Shown: positions 37,345 through 46,792, counted from the stretch's first letter. The stretch: DNA of 64,000 nucleotides from Marinomonas sp. MED121 (GCF_000153025.1 NZ_CH672429.1:547079-611078), one strand, 5' to 3'. Translations and numbers: made by a program. Notes: a model not told the origin generated them from the sequence alone.

Positions 37345-38835
37345 ATGCAACACTCAAGCAGTACTCAAACACAAGACGTTAAGCACAGTATTTGGATGAT
37401 GTTAGGACTTTCACTTTCTGTATTGGTCGCTTCTGTCGCCACCAGCATGATCAATGTGGCCTTACCTAATTTAACCTTGGCTTTTCATAGCAGCATGCAA
37501 CAAGTTCAATGGATTGTGACAGCCTATTTATTAGCGATCACAAGTTTGATTGTCAGCCTAGGACGCTTAGGAGATCTCTTAGGTAACAGACGTTTATTAC
37601 TGATTGGCATTCTTATTTTTACTGTCAGCTCTTTGGCTTGCGCAATTGCAAATAACTTAATGTTTCTCATCATCACAAGAGTATTTCAAGGCTTGGGGGC
37701 AGCAATAATGCTCGCTTTATCTATGGCATTAATGAGTAAAAGCCAAGCCAAAGCAGGGAGAGCAATGGGGTTATGGGGCTCGGTATCTGCCATGGGAACG
37801 GCATTGGGGCCTGCCATTGGAGGCATCAGTTTATCTTTATATGGCTGGCAGTCTTTGTTTTTAATTATTGTTCCCTTTTCGATAATCGCCTTCTTCTTGC
37901 TTTACTTGGCTTTGCCGTCAGATATCCAGGTAAAAACAGTACTTTCTGAAAAAGAAGTAAGATCACTTCCTGAAGAAAGTGGCTTACCCAATACCAAAAA
38001 GAAGGGAAAATTTGATCTATTAGGTAACCTAGTATTAGCCTTATCACTCAGCGCTTTTGCCCTTTCTATGAGCCTAGAGACAAGCCTGTTTAAGGATTTA
38101 CATGAAAGACTAAATATAGGCCTATTTGTCTTGGCTCTAATAGGCATTTGGGGTTTTTTCAACATAGAAAAAAGACAAGAAAGAAAACACATCACACCGC
38201 TTATTCCCTCACATATTTTTAATAACCGGAATTTCAAAATAAGCTTCATTTGCTGCGCTATCACAGCCTCGATAGTCATGACTTGCCTTGTTATTGGGCC
38301 TTATTATTTATCTATTACGCTTGCTTTAAGCGCATACCAAGTTGGCCTTGTAATGTCGACAGGCCCCTTAATCGTTGCTCTTTCAGGCGTTCCCGCAGGG
38401 CGATTAAGCGATAAAATCGGTGCGAAAAATTTGCTGCTAGTTGGTTTATGCTTGATGACACTTGGCTGTCTTTTAATGTCTTTCAATCATCAAGCTACGG
38501 GTGTAATAGGTTATATATTTGCTCTGGTTACTATCACCTTAGGCTTTTCATTGTTTCAGGTGGCTAATAGTGCAGATGTTATGAGTAAAACAAATTCTCA
38601 AACAAAAGGGGTGACATCCGCATTACTTAACCTTGCAAGAAATCTTGGCTTTATGGCAGGGGCAGCCTTTATGGGAAATATTTTCTTCCGTTTTATAGGA
38701 AGCCAACAATTGCTGTTAGCAAGCTCTGATGAGGTAACTTATGCCTTGCATAACACCTTTCTGATTGCCGCTCTATTCGTCTTTATAGGCATAAGCTTCA
38801 CACTATATAGTCGAGTAAAATCACTCATTAATTAG
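37345..38835 (+). CDS. MFS drug efflux transporter, DHA2 (EmrB/QacA) type
   Basis: A 496-residue protein with about 14 hydrophobic helices. The N-terminus SVATSMINVALPNLTLAFHSSMQQVQWIVTAYLL and the motif A loop GRLGDLLGNRR are diagnostic; motif C appears as LGPAIGG. A proton-driven exporter of drugs or metabolites. GAGGA supports the ATG. Likely regulated by the divergent LysR gene. No membrane fusion partner is encoded next to it. Confidence 0.88.
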   Translation: MQHSSSTQTQDVKHSIWMMLGLSLSVLVASVATSMINVALPNLTLAFHSSMQQVQWIVTAYLLAITSLIVSLGRLGDLLGNRRLLLIGILIFTVSSLACAIANNLMFLIITRVFQGLGAAIMLALSMALMSKSQAKAGRAMGLWGSVSAMGTALGPAIGGISLSLYGWQSLFLIIVPFSIIAFFLLYLALPSDIQVKTVLSEKEVRSLPEESGLPNTKKKGKFDLLGNLVLALSLSAFALSMSLETSLFKDLHERLNIGLFVLALIGIWGFFNIEKRQERKHITPLIPSHIFNNRNFKISFICCAITASIVMTCLVIGPYYLSITLALSAYQVGLVMSTGPLIVALSGVPAGRLSDKIGAKNLLLVGLCLMTLGCLLMSFNHQATGVIGYIFALVTITLGFSLFQVANSADVMSKTNSQTKGVTSALLNLARNLGFMAGAAFMGNIFFRFIGSQQLLLASSDEVTYALHNTFLIAALFVFIGISFTLYSRVKSLIN

Positions 38836-38970
38836 GCATAGATTAAAGAAGGATTATTGCGGGGAAGGTCCTATAACTTGTTTTAGGACGTCCTCGATCA
38901 TGCTTTAGGGCTTATCTATACTGGCTTTGAAGCATATTACTCCTAACTTTTACCCAATGTGGAGTATTAA

Positions 38971-40059
38971 ATGAAAACCTTTATATTTCTTATTATCAGC
39001 ATCGTACTGGTGCTATTCTCAAATCTAATATCCGCTCATCAGATTGGTTTTAGCCAATTACAGCTAACGAAAAATCCTGAACGAATTTTAGAGATTAGCC
39101 TCTGGTATCCTGCCGCCAAAGAGGCTCAATTCAGCCAATCAAAAACAGCCAACGATACCTTGAAACAGGTATTAATTGCAGACAATATCGCTTTTAAAGG
39201 TACTCAGGTTATTAAGAGCGCACCACTTCTCCTACAAACATCCAAAGCGGGTGGCACACAAAAGCGTCCTCTTGTTTTACTCTCTCACGGCTATCGAGGC
39301 AGCTGGCGTAACCTTAATTGGCTAGCGTCTAAGTTAGTACAAAAAGGCTTTATTGCAGTTGCCGTTAATCACCCTGGAACCACCACCTTTAATACATCTG
39401 CTATTCAAGCAGCGAAATGGTGGGAAAGACCTAAAGATATAAAACACACGCTTGATTACCTATTAAATGATTCAATTTGGCAGCAAGATATTGATGAAAA
39501 CAAGATCTCGGCGATTGGGCATTCTTTAGGGGGTTGGACCGTGATGCAACTCGTTGGTGCACAGTTTAACCGAGAAGACTACCTCGCTGATTGTGAAGCA
39601 CTCGCCTCTTTTCGTTCTTGTCAGATCAAAGAAGAATTAGGCCTCGCCTTTAAGCAAAACAATGAACCTGAAAGCACTCAACTAGTAGATAGTCGCATTA
39701 AAAACGCCATCATTTTAGATCTTGGGTTAGCAAGGAGTTTTTCACAAACTAGCTTAAATAAACTTAATTCTCCTGTGCTTATTTTAGCGGCGGGTATCGA
39801 TATAGGTGATTTACCTCAAGCACAGGAGTCTGGTTTTCTTGCAGAACATCTTAATCTGAAAAATTGTCGTTATAAGGTTTATGAGAAAGCGACACACTTT
39901 AGCTTTATGCAAGAATGTAAACCTAATGCCATTGCTATTTTGGAAGAGGAAGCAAAAGGTGATGGCATCATATGTAAAGACGGGGTTGGCAGCACACGAG
40001 CAGCCTTACATGACACTATGTTCGAGGATATCTTGGCGTTTTTAAAGCAAGACAATTAA
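38971..40059 (+). CDS. Exported alpha/beta hydrolase (dienelactone hydrolase-like)
   Basis: A 362-residue protein with an N-terminal signal (MKTFIFLIISIVLVLFSNLISA). The hydrolase core has VLLSHGYRGSWRN (oxyanion region), the nucleophile elbow GHSLGG, and a late His in KATHFSFMQEC, with cysteines C-C spacing possible for a disulfide. It resembles predicted dienelactone hydrolase or PAF-acetylhydrolase-like enzymes acting in the periplasm; substrate unknown. Convergent with the AraC gene at 40095. Confidence 0.75.
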   Translation: MKTFIFLIISIVLVLFSNLISAHQIGFSQLQLTKNPERILEISLWYPAAKEAQFSQSKTANDTLKQVLIADNIAFKGTQVIKSAPLLLQTSKAGGTQKRPLVLLSHGYRGSWRNLNWLASKLVQKGFIAVAVNHPGTTTFNTSAIQAAKWWERPKDIKHTLDYLLNDSIWQQDIDENKISAIGHSLGGWTVMQLVGAQFNREDYLADCEALASFRSCQIKEELGLAFKQNNEPESTQLVDSRIKNAIILDLGLARSFSQTSLNKLNSPVLILAAGIDIGDLPQAQESGFLAEHLNLKNCRYKVYEKATHFSFMQECKPNAIAILEEEAKGDGIICKDGVGSTRAALHDTMFEDILAFLKQDN

Positions 40060-40094
40060 GGCTAAGTTCTTATCTAATTTGATGCTTTAAAACA

Positions 40095-41159
40095 CTAGGC
40101 GCTCCCAGAGGCAGTTCGACGAAACTCGCTGGGAGTTTGCTCTGTAATACGTGAAAACTCACGATTAAAGTTAGATTTTGTCTGAAAGCCTGATGCCAGA
40201 TAAATATCCGTAATCGTATCTTGGCTATGCATTAACCTGTGTTTCGCAAATTCGATACGGTATTCATTTAATACTTTCGAAATATTCTGCTGACGAATTT
40301 GATTAACCGCCATAGAAATTTGTCTTGCAGGGATACCAAGTTTGCGGGACAGACGATTTAGGGTGAGATCCGGATCTCTAAAGGCTTCTTTTTCTCGCAT
40401 GAGACGATCTAGACTCATTAAGATCGCTTCGGCTTCATCTTGTGCCAAGCTTAAACGTTCTGGTTCAGTTTTGACTAAGTCTTGTTCCTTTTTTTCATGC
40501 TTATACTTGATTTCTTTTACGTCTAGGAAGGATAAAGACGTACTAAAGCTCACATATAGAACAGCAGCAACAACTGATGGAATCAAAATGAGGTAGCTGA
40601 TAGATAACATCCAAGATGCATGCAGGCCTTCATAAAAGAAAAAATCTAACGCTAATGTCGCATCAACAACACCTGAGGTAAGTAATACCAAAGCCGCTAT
40701 TCGTTCTGCGTTTCTAAGGCTATCAATTTGAGAAAGGCGAACCTCCTCTGGCATAGTAAAGGATGACTTCAATAACAGTAGGCCATAAATAACATAAAGG
40801 CTGACCAGTAATAAGTCGCTCAACTCTAGCCAAAATTGATAAAAAAAGGCGCTTAAACTAACCAAAATGGGACCGATTAAGTGCACAAACAACCCAGATG
40901 AAATAAGAGGCTTAGACTCATGCGCCCTAGCAAAACAGAACCAGGCCGTCATAGGAATGAGAGAGGCGATAATAGGCTGTATAAAGCGCAAAAAGCTGAT
41001 ATCAAATGACCAGCGTAAACCCACAACAAAGGTACTCAGGGCACACAGCAGAATAAAGATAACAGGAAGTTTGGCTTCATTGGATTGCTTTACCTTAACA
41101 AAAAGCGCGATTGCTAATAATAAAAATGACATGATAAAAGGCAAAGGAATGGCAAGCAT
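40095..41159 (-). CDS. AraC-family regulator with an N-terminal membrane domain
   Basis: A 354-residue protein. The first 210 residues are a set of six or seven hydrophobic helices (starting IPLPFIMSFLLLAIALFV), followed by a cytoplasmic C-terminal AraC DNA-binding domain: LTLNRLSRKLGIPARQISMAVNQ and the second helix-turn-helix ITDIYLASGFQTKSNFNREFSRITEQTPSEFRR. So it senses at or in the membrane and binds DNA from there. Beside an exported hydrolase, which may supply or remove its signal; this is inference. Confidence 0.83.
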   Translation of the reverse strand: MLAIPLPFIMSFLLLAIALFVKVKQSNEAKLPVIFILLCALSTFVVGLRWSFDISFLRFIQPIIASLIPMTAWFCFARAHESKPLISSGLFVHLIGPILVSLSAFFYQFWLELSDLLLVSLYVIYGLLLLKSSFTMPEEVRLSQIDSLRNAERIAALVLLTSGVVDATLALDFFFYEGLHASWMLSISYLILIPSVVAAVLYVSFSTSLSFLDVKEIKYKHEKKEQDLVKTEPERLSLAQDEAEAILMSLDRLMREKEAFRDPDLTLNRLSRKLGIPARQISMAVNQIRQQNISKVLNEYRIEFAKHRLMHSQDTITDIYLASGFQTKSNFNREFSRITEQTPSEFRRTASGSA

Positions 41160-41408
41160 GGGGGTTCCGTTTTAACGTCTTGGTTTTACTTAAGGATCTA
41201 AGCACTAGAGCTTTAGTTATCGCTAAATTATGCTGTTTGCAATTCTAAGGCAAACCTTTAGCTAAATACACAGCCACAATAAATAGGCTGAATTAGCCTC
41301 ATCCTTGGTCTAAAAACAGACCAGGTCGATTTATTTTTGCTTGCATCGCTTAGTTTCAGCTCTCGTTATAATCTCTACTAAAGCTTCCCCTGACGAATAG
41401 AGAGCTGC

Positions 41409-41894
41409 ATGATGAATATTGGTATTTCCGTCGAAATAAACACCCCGATCAAACAAGTTTGGCATGATATGGCAATCGACTTTCCCAATATTGCCAATTG
41501 GTATTCACCTGTTGTGAAGTCTTATGAACTACCTGATACGCCTCGCTTATCTGGCGCATCTTGCTCTGGTCGTATATGTGAATTCACAGAAGATAAAATG
41601 GGTTTGCAAGCAGCTGAAAGAATCACCCACTATGATGAGATAAATAAGCGCCTAGAAGTGAAAGTCGATATTTTCAACACCAAAAAGGCCACCATGATTA
41701 GAGGTAACCATGCAAGTTTTCAACTAAGTGAAATATCACCTGCACGTACCTTACTTACCTTTCGTGCTAAACCTGACCTTAAGTTTCTTGGGCGAGTCTT
41801 GTCTCCGCTTTTACAAATGACACTATGCAGCCAATTTATGGACATGCTTAATGCATTCAAACAACATAGTGAGAGTTTAAGAAACCGCAATTAA
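41409..41894 (+). CDS. SRPBCC-family (START-like) protein
   Basis: A 161-residue soluble protein with the polyketide cyclase/START layout: ISVEINTPIKQVWHDMAIDFPNIANWYSPVV at the start, then a beta sheet and the C-terminal helix. It should bind a hydrophobic ligand. Its stop overlaps the convergent gloA-like remnant by 18 bases. Confidence 0.7.
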   Translation: MMNIGISVEINTPIKQVWHDMAIDFPNIANWYSPVVKSYELPDTPRLSGASCSGRICEFTEDKMGLQAAERITHYDEINKRLEVKVDIFNTKKATMIRGNHASFQLSEISPARTLLTFRAKPDLKFLGRVLSPLLQMTLCSQFMDMLNAFKQHSESLRNRN

Positions 41895-42175
41895 CTCAAT
41901 TTTGTAACCATCTGGGTCCGATATAAAGGCAATTATTTCATTGCTACCTTTTAATTTTTTAGGCTCAAGGTCGACGGTATAACCTAAGCTTCTCATTTGC
42001 TTTATGGTGCTTTTGATATTAGCAACGCCAATAGCGATATGCCCAAACCCATTGCCTAATTCATACTCATACTTGCCATAGTTGTAAGTTAGCTCGATAG
42101 CAGCGGCATCTGATTCATCTTCATATCCCAAAAATTATAATGTGTACTTTTGCGGGGTTGTTCTAACACCCTAAG
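41877..42175 (-). pseudogene. gloA-like glyoxalase I remnant
   Basis: The open C-terminal part (41877-42131) reads GYEDESDAAAIELTYNYGKYEYELGNGFGHIAIGV and ends DPDGYKIELIAVS, a close match to lactoylglutathione lyase. Upstream of it the frame is broken: the string KYTL is followed by a stop, then a shift is needed to rejoin at FLGYEDES, and the usual first 20 residues (MR-LHTMLRVGDL) are missing. At least two lesions and a lost N-terminus make this a decayed gene. Confidence 0.78.
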
Positions 42176-42405
42176 TAATTCGTTCTGATGCCGAAACAAA
42201 AACCTTGTTTCAACAAGAATTACTGAAAGCAGCAAGGACGATGTCAGCACAAAAGTCTAATGCTGAATCAGCACAAGTTGATACTCAAATCTGGGCTAAG
42301 CTTGCCATGATTATTGGCGGTGTTACCCTAGCCCGTGCAGTACAAGATCCAAATTTAGCGGATGAGATTGCAAGCTCAGAACAAACCGCAATGAAAGAGA
42401 AATAG
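42170..42405 (+). pseudogene. Truncated TetR-family regulator, C-terminal remnant
   Basis: The frame starts right after a TAA at 42172 and reads RSDAETKTLFQQELLKAARTMS, ending DPNLADEIASSEQTAMKEK. This matches the last 70 residues of AcrR-like TetR proteins, with ARAVQDPNLADEI as the usual end, but no helix-turn-helix remains. It abuts the remnant of gloA head to head, so a deletion joined two partial genes. The final residues after IASS also diverge from the family. Confidence 0.65.
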
Positions 42406-42521
42406 AGTTTGAAAACAAAAAAATTGGCTTTCGAGTGAGAGATAAAAGCATATAATCGACAGAGGATATGTACTATGATTGAACGACTGGCATAGTCAGC
42501 CCAACGACTGATTAAATACCT

Positions 42522-43460
42522 ATGATTGGCTTAAGGCTATTCGCAAAGCAAGGGATTTATAGCAACCTGAAAGAGGCTTGTTTAAGAGTGTACAAACTCA
42601 TATTGGTTCTAACTTTTATTTTCATTAGCTCGACTAGCTCTGCGCTACAAAGAGTTATTTACCCTTCCATAGACAATGTTAATGAAACACGTTTCCAAGA
42701 CTTATTTGAAATTCTCGAACTGGCTTTAGAGAAAACTTACCATGATTATGGTAGCTACGAATTAATCCCTTCCGATTTTGCGATGACAGAATCAAGACGA
42801 CTTCAAGAAGCGAAATCAGGTCGCATCATAGATGTAATTTGGAGTTCAACCTCTCCCCAGAAAGAAGAAGACCTAAGGCCCATTCGCATTCCTCTACGCA
42901 AAGGCATTTTGGGTTATAGAATCTGCTTTATTCATCAGGATGATCAAAATATTGTTAACCAGGTTAACACTCTAGATGATTTAAAACAGTTCCACGTGGG
43001 TCAAGGCTTTGGCTGGGGTGATATTGAGATTTATAAGTACAATGAAATTCCCGTAGGAGATGCACCTTATCAATCATTGTTTAGCTTAATCGGCCCCAGA
43101 CGTTTTAATTTATTCCCTCGGGGTATCAGTGAGATCTTTAAAGAGTTTGCCGTTTACGGTCCAGAAAACCCAAGCTTAGCCATCGAAAAAGGAATGGCTA
43201 TCCATTACCCTTGGCCCTATTACTTCTTTACCTCGAAACATAATGAAGCGCTCGCACAGCGTATCGAAACTGGATTAGAGCGTATGATTAATGATGGAAG
43301 CTTTGACGCTATTTTTAATAAATATAATGCTAACGCAATTGAAAAATCACGCTTGAATGAAAGAAGGTTAATCAGATTAGAAAACCCTTTTATCCCAGAA
43401 AAGACGCCTTTCGATCGTCCTGAATTATGGTTCGTGCCTTCAATAGACTCGATCAAGTAA
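42522..43460 (+). CDS. Periplasmic amino-acid-type substrate-binding protein-like (SBP family 3)
   Basis: A 312-residue protein with a signal segment after a 22-residue leader (VYKLILVLTFIFISSTSSALQ). It then follows the SBP family 3 pattern: VIWSSTSPQKEEDLRPIRIPLRKGILGYRIC and the C-terminal ERMINDGSFDAIFNKY. The C-terminus after that (RLIRLENPFIP) is longer than usual. No permease or ATPase next to it, so perhaps a sensor or orphan binding protein. The start is uncertain; GTG at 42588 would begin at the signal peptide. The remnant at 51257 is a paralogue of its C-terminus. Confidence 0.7.
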   Translation: MIGLRLFAKQGIYSNLKEACLRVYKLILVLTFIFISSTSSALQRVIYPSIDNVNETRFQDLFEILELALEKTYHDYGSYELIPSDFAMTESRRLQEAKSGRIIDVIWSSTSPQKEEDLRPIRIPLRKGILGYRICFIHQDDQNIVNQVNTLDDLKQFHVGQGFGWGDIEIYKYNEIPVGDAPYQSLFSLIGPRRFNLFPRGISEIFKEFAVYGPENPSLAIEKGMAIHYPWPYYFFTSKHNEALAQRIETGLERMINDGSFDAIFNKYNANAIEKSRLNERRLIRLENPFIPEKTPFDRPELWFVPSIDSIK

Positions 43461-43508
43461 TCATGGCTTCTCACCGACTCTTGTTATCTAGACATGCTTG
43501 TCATTGAA

Positions 43509-44150
43509 CTACTCATCGCTTTTAGTGAATAGCAAATTAACACCTAAAACGATAAACCAGATAATCTGGCTTAACCCAAAAATTTCGGTAAAGACTTCAG
43601 CAGGATAAAGGGTTAATAAACCTGCGCTACCGACTAATAGCCCTAAATAATTTGTCAGCTTACTAAGTTGATCACTCTTTAATGCGGCCACACTTAACAA
43701 CAAGACCCAAAGCCCTCCAACCACTTCATTACCACCACCAATGCCTTCCACAATAATCTTAATGGTGCGCCACAAGGTCATGGCACTTTCAGGTTCAGAG
43801 GTTGCTACCACTGAAGCTAAGCCAATGTTTATTAGCATACCACTGGCAATAACGAGCCCGACCCAAACCACACCAAAAACTGCAGACAGCTGCGATATTA
43901 GCGGCATTTTCTCTTTTAATCTGTGATGAAGTGCAATGACGAGTATCGCTAACAAGACCCCAAACAAGACATACATAACCAGATAAACAACAGACAGCAT
44001 TAATTGATTATCAACAAGATATGCTAGTTTGCTTACGGTATCTGCCGTTACAGGATATTGCCAAAAAACGCCAAAATAAATGAAGGCGGAGATATAAATC
44101 AAGGCCTGCAGTAGTGAAGAAACACCCGCCGCTTTTTGAAAAGTCTGCAT
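43509..44150 (-). CDS. DUF4386-like membrane protein
   Basis: A 213-residue protein with about six membrane helices (for example LMLSVVYLVMYVLFGVLLAILVIAL and LSAVFGVVWVGLVIASGMLINIG). The pattern resembles DUF4386 proteins; function unknown. Single gene on the minus strand. Confidence 0.6.
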   Translation of the reverse strand: MQTFQKAAGVSSLLQALIYISAFIYFGVFWQYPVTADTVSKLAYLVDNQLMLSVVYLVMYVLFGVLLAILVIALHHRLKEKMPLISQLSAVFGVVWVGLVIASGMLINIGLASVVATSEPESAMTLWRTIKIIVEGIGGGNEVVGGLWVLLLSVAALKSDQLSKLTNYLGLLVGSAGLLTLYPAEVFTEIFGLSQIIWFIVLGVNLLFTKSDE

Positions 44151-44255
44151 TATTTAAATCCTTTTATAGAAAAATTAGGGTTAATCATAAATATGATGTG
44201 GCAAAATAAAGTCATAAAACAAGCATATTAAATTAGGGAAGCTAGAAACAGTCAA

Positions 44256-45263
44256 TTATTCAACCCCTTCTAACTTCATACTTTGTTTATATTGGCTTGG
44301 GGTCATCCTCATCACCAATTTAAATACCCGCCGAAAAACTGCGTCATCAGAATAACCCAGCGCTAATGCAACACGACTAATGCTCATATTATTGTTCACT
44401 AGCAAGGTACACGCATATTCGATGCGTACCTGATCAATATAACGTTTGGGTGACAAGCCCGTTAAAGAGGTTAATTTTCGATGTAATGTTCTTTCTGAGA
44501 CTGCCATAGCTTGCGCCAATTGTTGTGGAGACATACTTTGGCCATAACCTTGGCGTATGGCTAATTCTGCTTGAGTGACAAACGCTGGCTGAGTAATTTT
44601 ATAGCCTCTTGGCACACTTGAAGATTGAGATTTAGGCTGAGTGTCTAAAATAGCAAAATCTGCCATTTTTTTCGCAACCCCATTGCCTGCAAGCATTTTC
44701 ACCACTTGCAAGGTGGTTTCAACCCAAGACAAAGGCCCTCCAGCCGAAACAATATTTTTATCCACCAATAATTCACTCGCCCATAAAGGGCAGGTTTTTG
44801 GATTACGTACTTTTAGCTCATCATGTAACCACCAAGTCGTGGTACAACGCCTATTATCCAATAATCCCGCTTCACCTATGGCTAAAACGCCACTGCAAGA
44901 GCCAGCAATAATCGCACCTTGGTGATACTGCTTTTTTAACCACAACTTGGTGGTTTCATCTAATAAGTTCAGCGGTGGTACTGAGACTTGATTCGGCACA
45001 AAACCAGGAATCAGTATCGCATCACATTGTTTTATATCCAGTAGGCTTTTTTCAACCTGATAAGACCGACCTTGCCCATCTATAATAGGTTTTCCATCAA
45101 CGCTGGCCACCAAGATTTCAGGCGTCCAAAGCAAACTATCGCAAGAATAAGCATGCTCTTTCCCTTCGGGGAGCTTCATGCCTGCAAGGTAAAATAAATC
45201 TTGAATACCAGTCAAGGCTGAAGGAAGTGCCTGGGTCAACGCAAGAATCACAATAGAAGCCAT
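44256..45263 (-). CDS. GlxA-family AraC regulator (DJ-1/PfpI domain + AraC HTH)
   Basis: A 335-residue regulator starting MASIVILALTQALPSALTG with GAGGTG upstream; the in-frame start at 45308 is not needed. The N-terminal DJ-1/PfpI domain has the nucleophile-type elbow AGSCSGVLAIGEAGLL (Cys in GSCSG), followed by the AraC domain: MSPQQLAQAMAVSERTLHRKLTSLTG and SISRVALALGYSDDAVFRRVFKLVMRMTPSQYK. Divergent from the monooxygenase gene at 45418, with 154 bases between, so that gene is the likely target. Confidence 0.87.
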   Translation of the reverse strand: MASIVILALTQALPSALTGIQDLFYLAGMKLPEGKEHAYSCDSLLWTPEILVASVDGKPIIDGQGRSYQVEKSLLDIKQCDAILIPGFVPNQVSVPPLNLLDETTKLWLKKQYHQGAIIAGSCSGVLAIGEAGLLDNRRCTTTWWLHDELKVRNPKTCPLWASELLVDKNIVSAGGPLSWVETTLQVVKMLAGNGVAKKMADFAILDTQPKSQSSSVPRGYKITQPAFVTQAELAIRQGYGQSMSPQQLAQAMAVSERTLHRKLTSLTGLSPKRYIDQVRIEYACTLLVNNNMSISRVALALGYSDDAVFRRVFKLVMRMTPSQYKQSMKLEGVE

Positions 45264-45417
45264 AAACACCTCAGCTAAAGGGCAAAATAACCTTAGTGCC
45301 AAACACACAAAATTTGGCGAAAATTAAACTAACATTGTCTTTTTAGTCACTCATTACCAACTTAAGTTCACCCCTAATATATGCCTTACCTTAATTAAAT
45401 CAGTAAAGGAAAAACCT

Positions 45418-45729
45418 ATGTCACATTCTTCTCTCGCTATATTAGCTTTAATCGAAGCAAAACCTGAAAAAGCGGCTGCCGTTGCCAACTTATTAACCAA
45501 TGCACTGGCACTAGCCAATGAAGAAGAACAGACCTTAACTTGGTACGGGGTACAAATCAGTGCTACCTCATTTGCTATTTTTGATACATTTGCTAATGAA
45601 GCTGGGCGACAAGCCCACTTAAACGGAAAAATTGCTGAGGCGTTACTCTCTCAAGCAGATGAGTTACTCATCAAGGGGCCTGACATTATGATGGCAAATA
45701 TCTTAGGAGCGAAAGTTTCATCAAAATAA
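45418..45729 (+). CDS. Antibiotic biosynthesis monooxygenase-like protein (ABM fold)
   Basis: A 103-residue ferredoxin-like dimeric protein: LAILALIEAKPEKAAAVANLLTNAL, LTWYGVQISATSFAIFDTFANEAGRQAHLNGKIAEAL. These are the usual features of putative quinol monooxygenases of the YgiN type. AAAGGA supports the ATG. Divergent from the GlxA-like regulator, probably regulated by it. Confidence 0.75.
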   Translation: MSHSSLAILALIEAKPEKAAAVANLLTNALALANEEEQTLTWYGVQISATSFAIFDTFANEAGRQAHLNGKIAEALLSQADELLIKGPDIMMANILGAKVSSK

Positions 45730-45791
45730 TCGCTTAACGTAAATAAAAGAAAAGCACTGGTGGTAGCACTTGTGATAGCACCAATGGTGAG

Positions 45792-46652
45792 TTAGTTTTT
45801 TGCTAACTCACCTTGAGGGAAATGGTTCACTAAATAGCTTTCAACTAGATTTACAAACTGCTCTGGCTGATCTTCTTGAACATAAGTCATAGCCCCTTCA
45901 ACAGTGCGAAAAGCCACCTGATTAAAAATACCTGCGAGACGCCTCCCTAAGCTTATTGGAAAAAGCTTTCTATCTTCTTCCCCCCAAATAATTAACACAG
46001 GCCCTGAATAAGACACCAATAAAGACGCGGCTTCTAAGGTGTATTTTATCGACCAAGTATTGACCACTTTCTGAAAGTCTCGTCGTATACCAACGTTTTC
46101 AATAAAAGGTTTTACATATAACGCTTTTATTTGAGCACCAGTCAAAGCGTTAGACAAAAGCCCCATAACATTTGGCGTTGTTAAAAAAGCGTCCACTCTA
46201 AACAGCTGCGCCATAACAAAGGTATAGCCTGGCAGGTTGATCATTTTTTGTAACATTGAAAACTGCTTAGGAGGGAAAACATCCAGACAATCACAATTAC
46301 TTAATATCAGACCTGCCACTTTTTCAGGGTAATGAGCCGCAAAAATTTGTGCATAGGCACCACCAGTATCATTCGCCACTAGCACCACTTGCTCAAGCTT
46401 AAGCTCATCCAATAAAGCTAGAAGAAGCCTGGATATTCCTTCAGGTGTTAAATCTGCCTCTTTTGGCATAGCAAATTCATGTCCACCTAAAGGGAGGTCA
46501 GGCAAGATACATCGATAGGACTTGGATAAAGATGAAACCGTCTTTCTCCAAGTTTGATGGTTAGAGAGAGCACCGTGCAAAAACACCAGTGCCATGCCTT
46601 CTCCTTGGTCTTGATACTGCAGAGTCATAGCATCTAGATCGATGGTTTTCAT
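45792..46652 (-). CDS. Alpha/beta hydrolase with Asp nucleophile and no His at the usual site
   Basis: A 286-residue hydrolase: VFLHGALSNHQTWRK (oxyanion region), nucleophile elbow VANDTGGAYAQ with Asp in place of Ser as in haloalkane dehalogenase-like enzymes, acid region VLIIWGEEDRKLFP, but the final His block reads VEGAMTYVQEDQPE, where the family normally has GAGH. The missing His may mean loss of classical activity or a subfamily habit. It is divergent from a TetR gene with a perfect palindrome between them, which is its likely operator. Confidence 0.78.
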   Translation of the reverse strand: MKTIDLDAMTLQYQDQGEGMALVFLHGALSNHQTWRKTVSSLSKSYRCILPDLPLGGHEFAMPKEADLTPEGISRLLLALLDELKLEQVVLVANDTGGAYAQIFAAHYPEKVAGLILSNCDCLDVFPPKQFSMLQKMINLPGYTFVMAQLFRVDAFLTTPNVMGLLSNALTGAQIKALYVKPFIENVGIRRDFQKVVNTWSIKYTLEAASLLVSYSGPVLIIWGEEDRKLFPISLGRRLAGIFNQVAFRTVEGAMTYVQEDQPEQFVNLVESYLVNHFPQGELAKN

Positions 46653-46683
46653 AAAAACACCTTCTTGAAATTCCCAAAGAACC

Positions 46684-46704
46684 TAACATACTTAGAGTAT
46701 GTTA
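46684..46704. promoter_or_regulatory. Palindromic operator between the hydrolase and TetR genes
   Basis: A perfect inverted repeat: TAACATACT (46684-46692), TAG, AGTATGTTA (46696-46704). It sits in the divergent intergenic region of a TetR regulator and a hydrolase, the classic position for TetR autoregulation. Confidence 0.7.
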
Positions 46705-46792
46705 AAAAGCTTTGTTATATTTCATATCCAAGATTAATGTTATTAAATGTATCGCTATACCTTCCAATGTTTTGAAAGGTAAAAAGGCCACT

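Noticed and set aside
37902..38279. 125-codon minus-strand frame within the MFS exporter
   Set aside because: Antisense shadow of hydrophobic coding sequence; Ser/Leu/Lys-rich composition with no motif.
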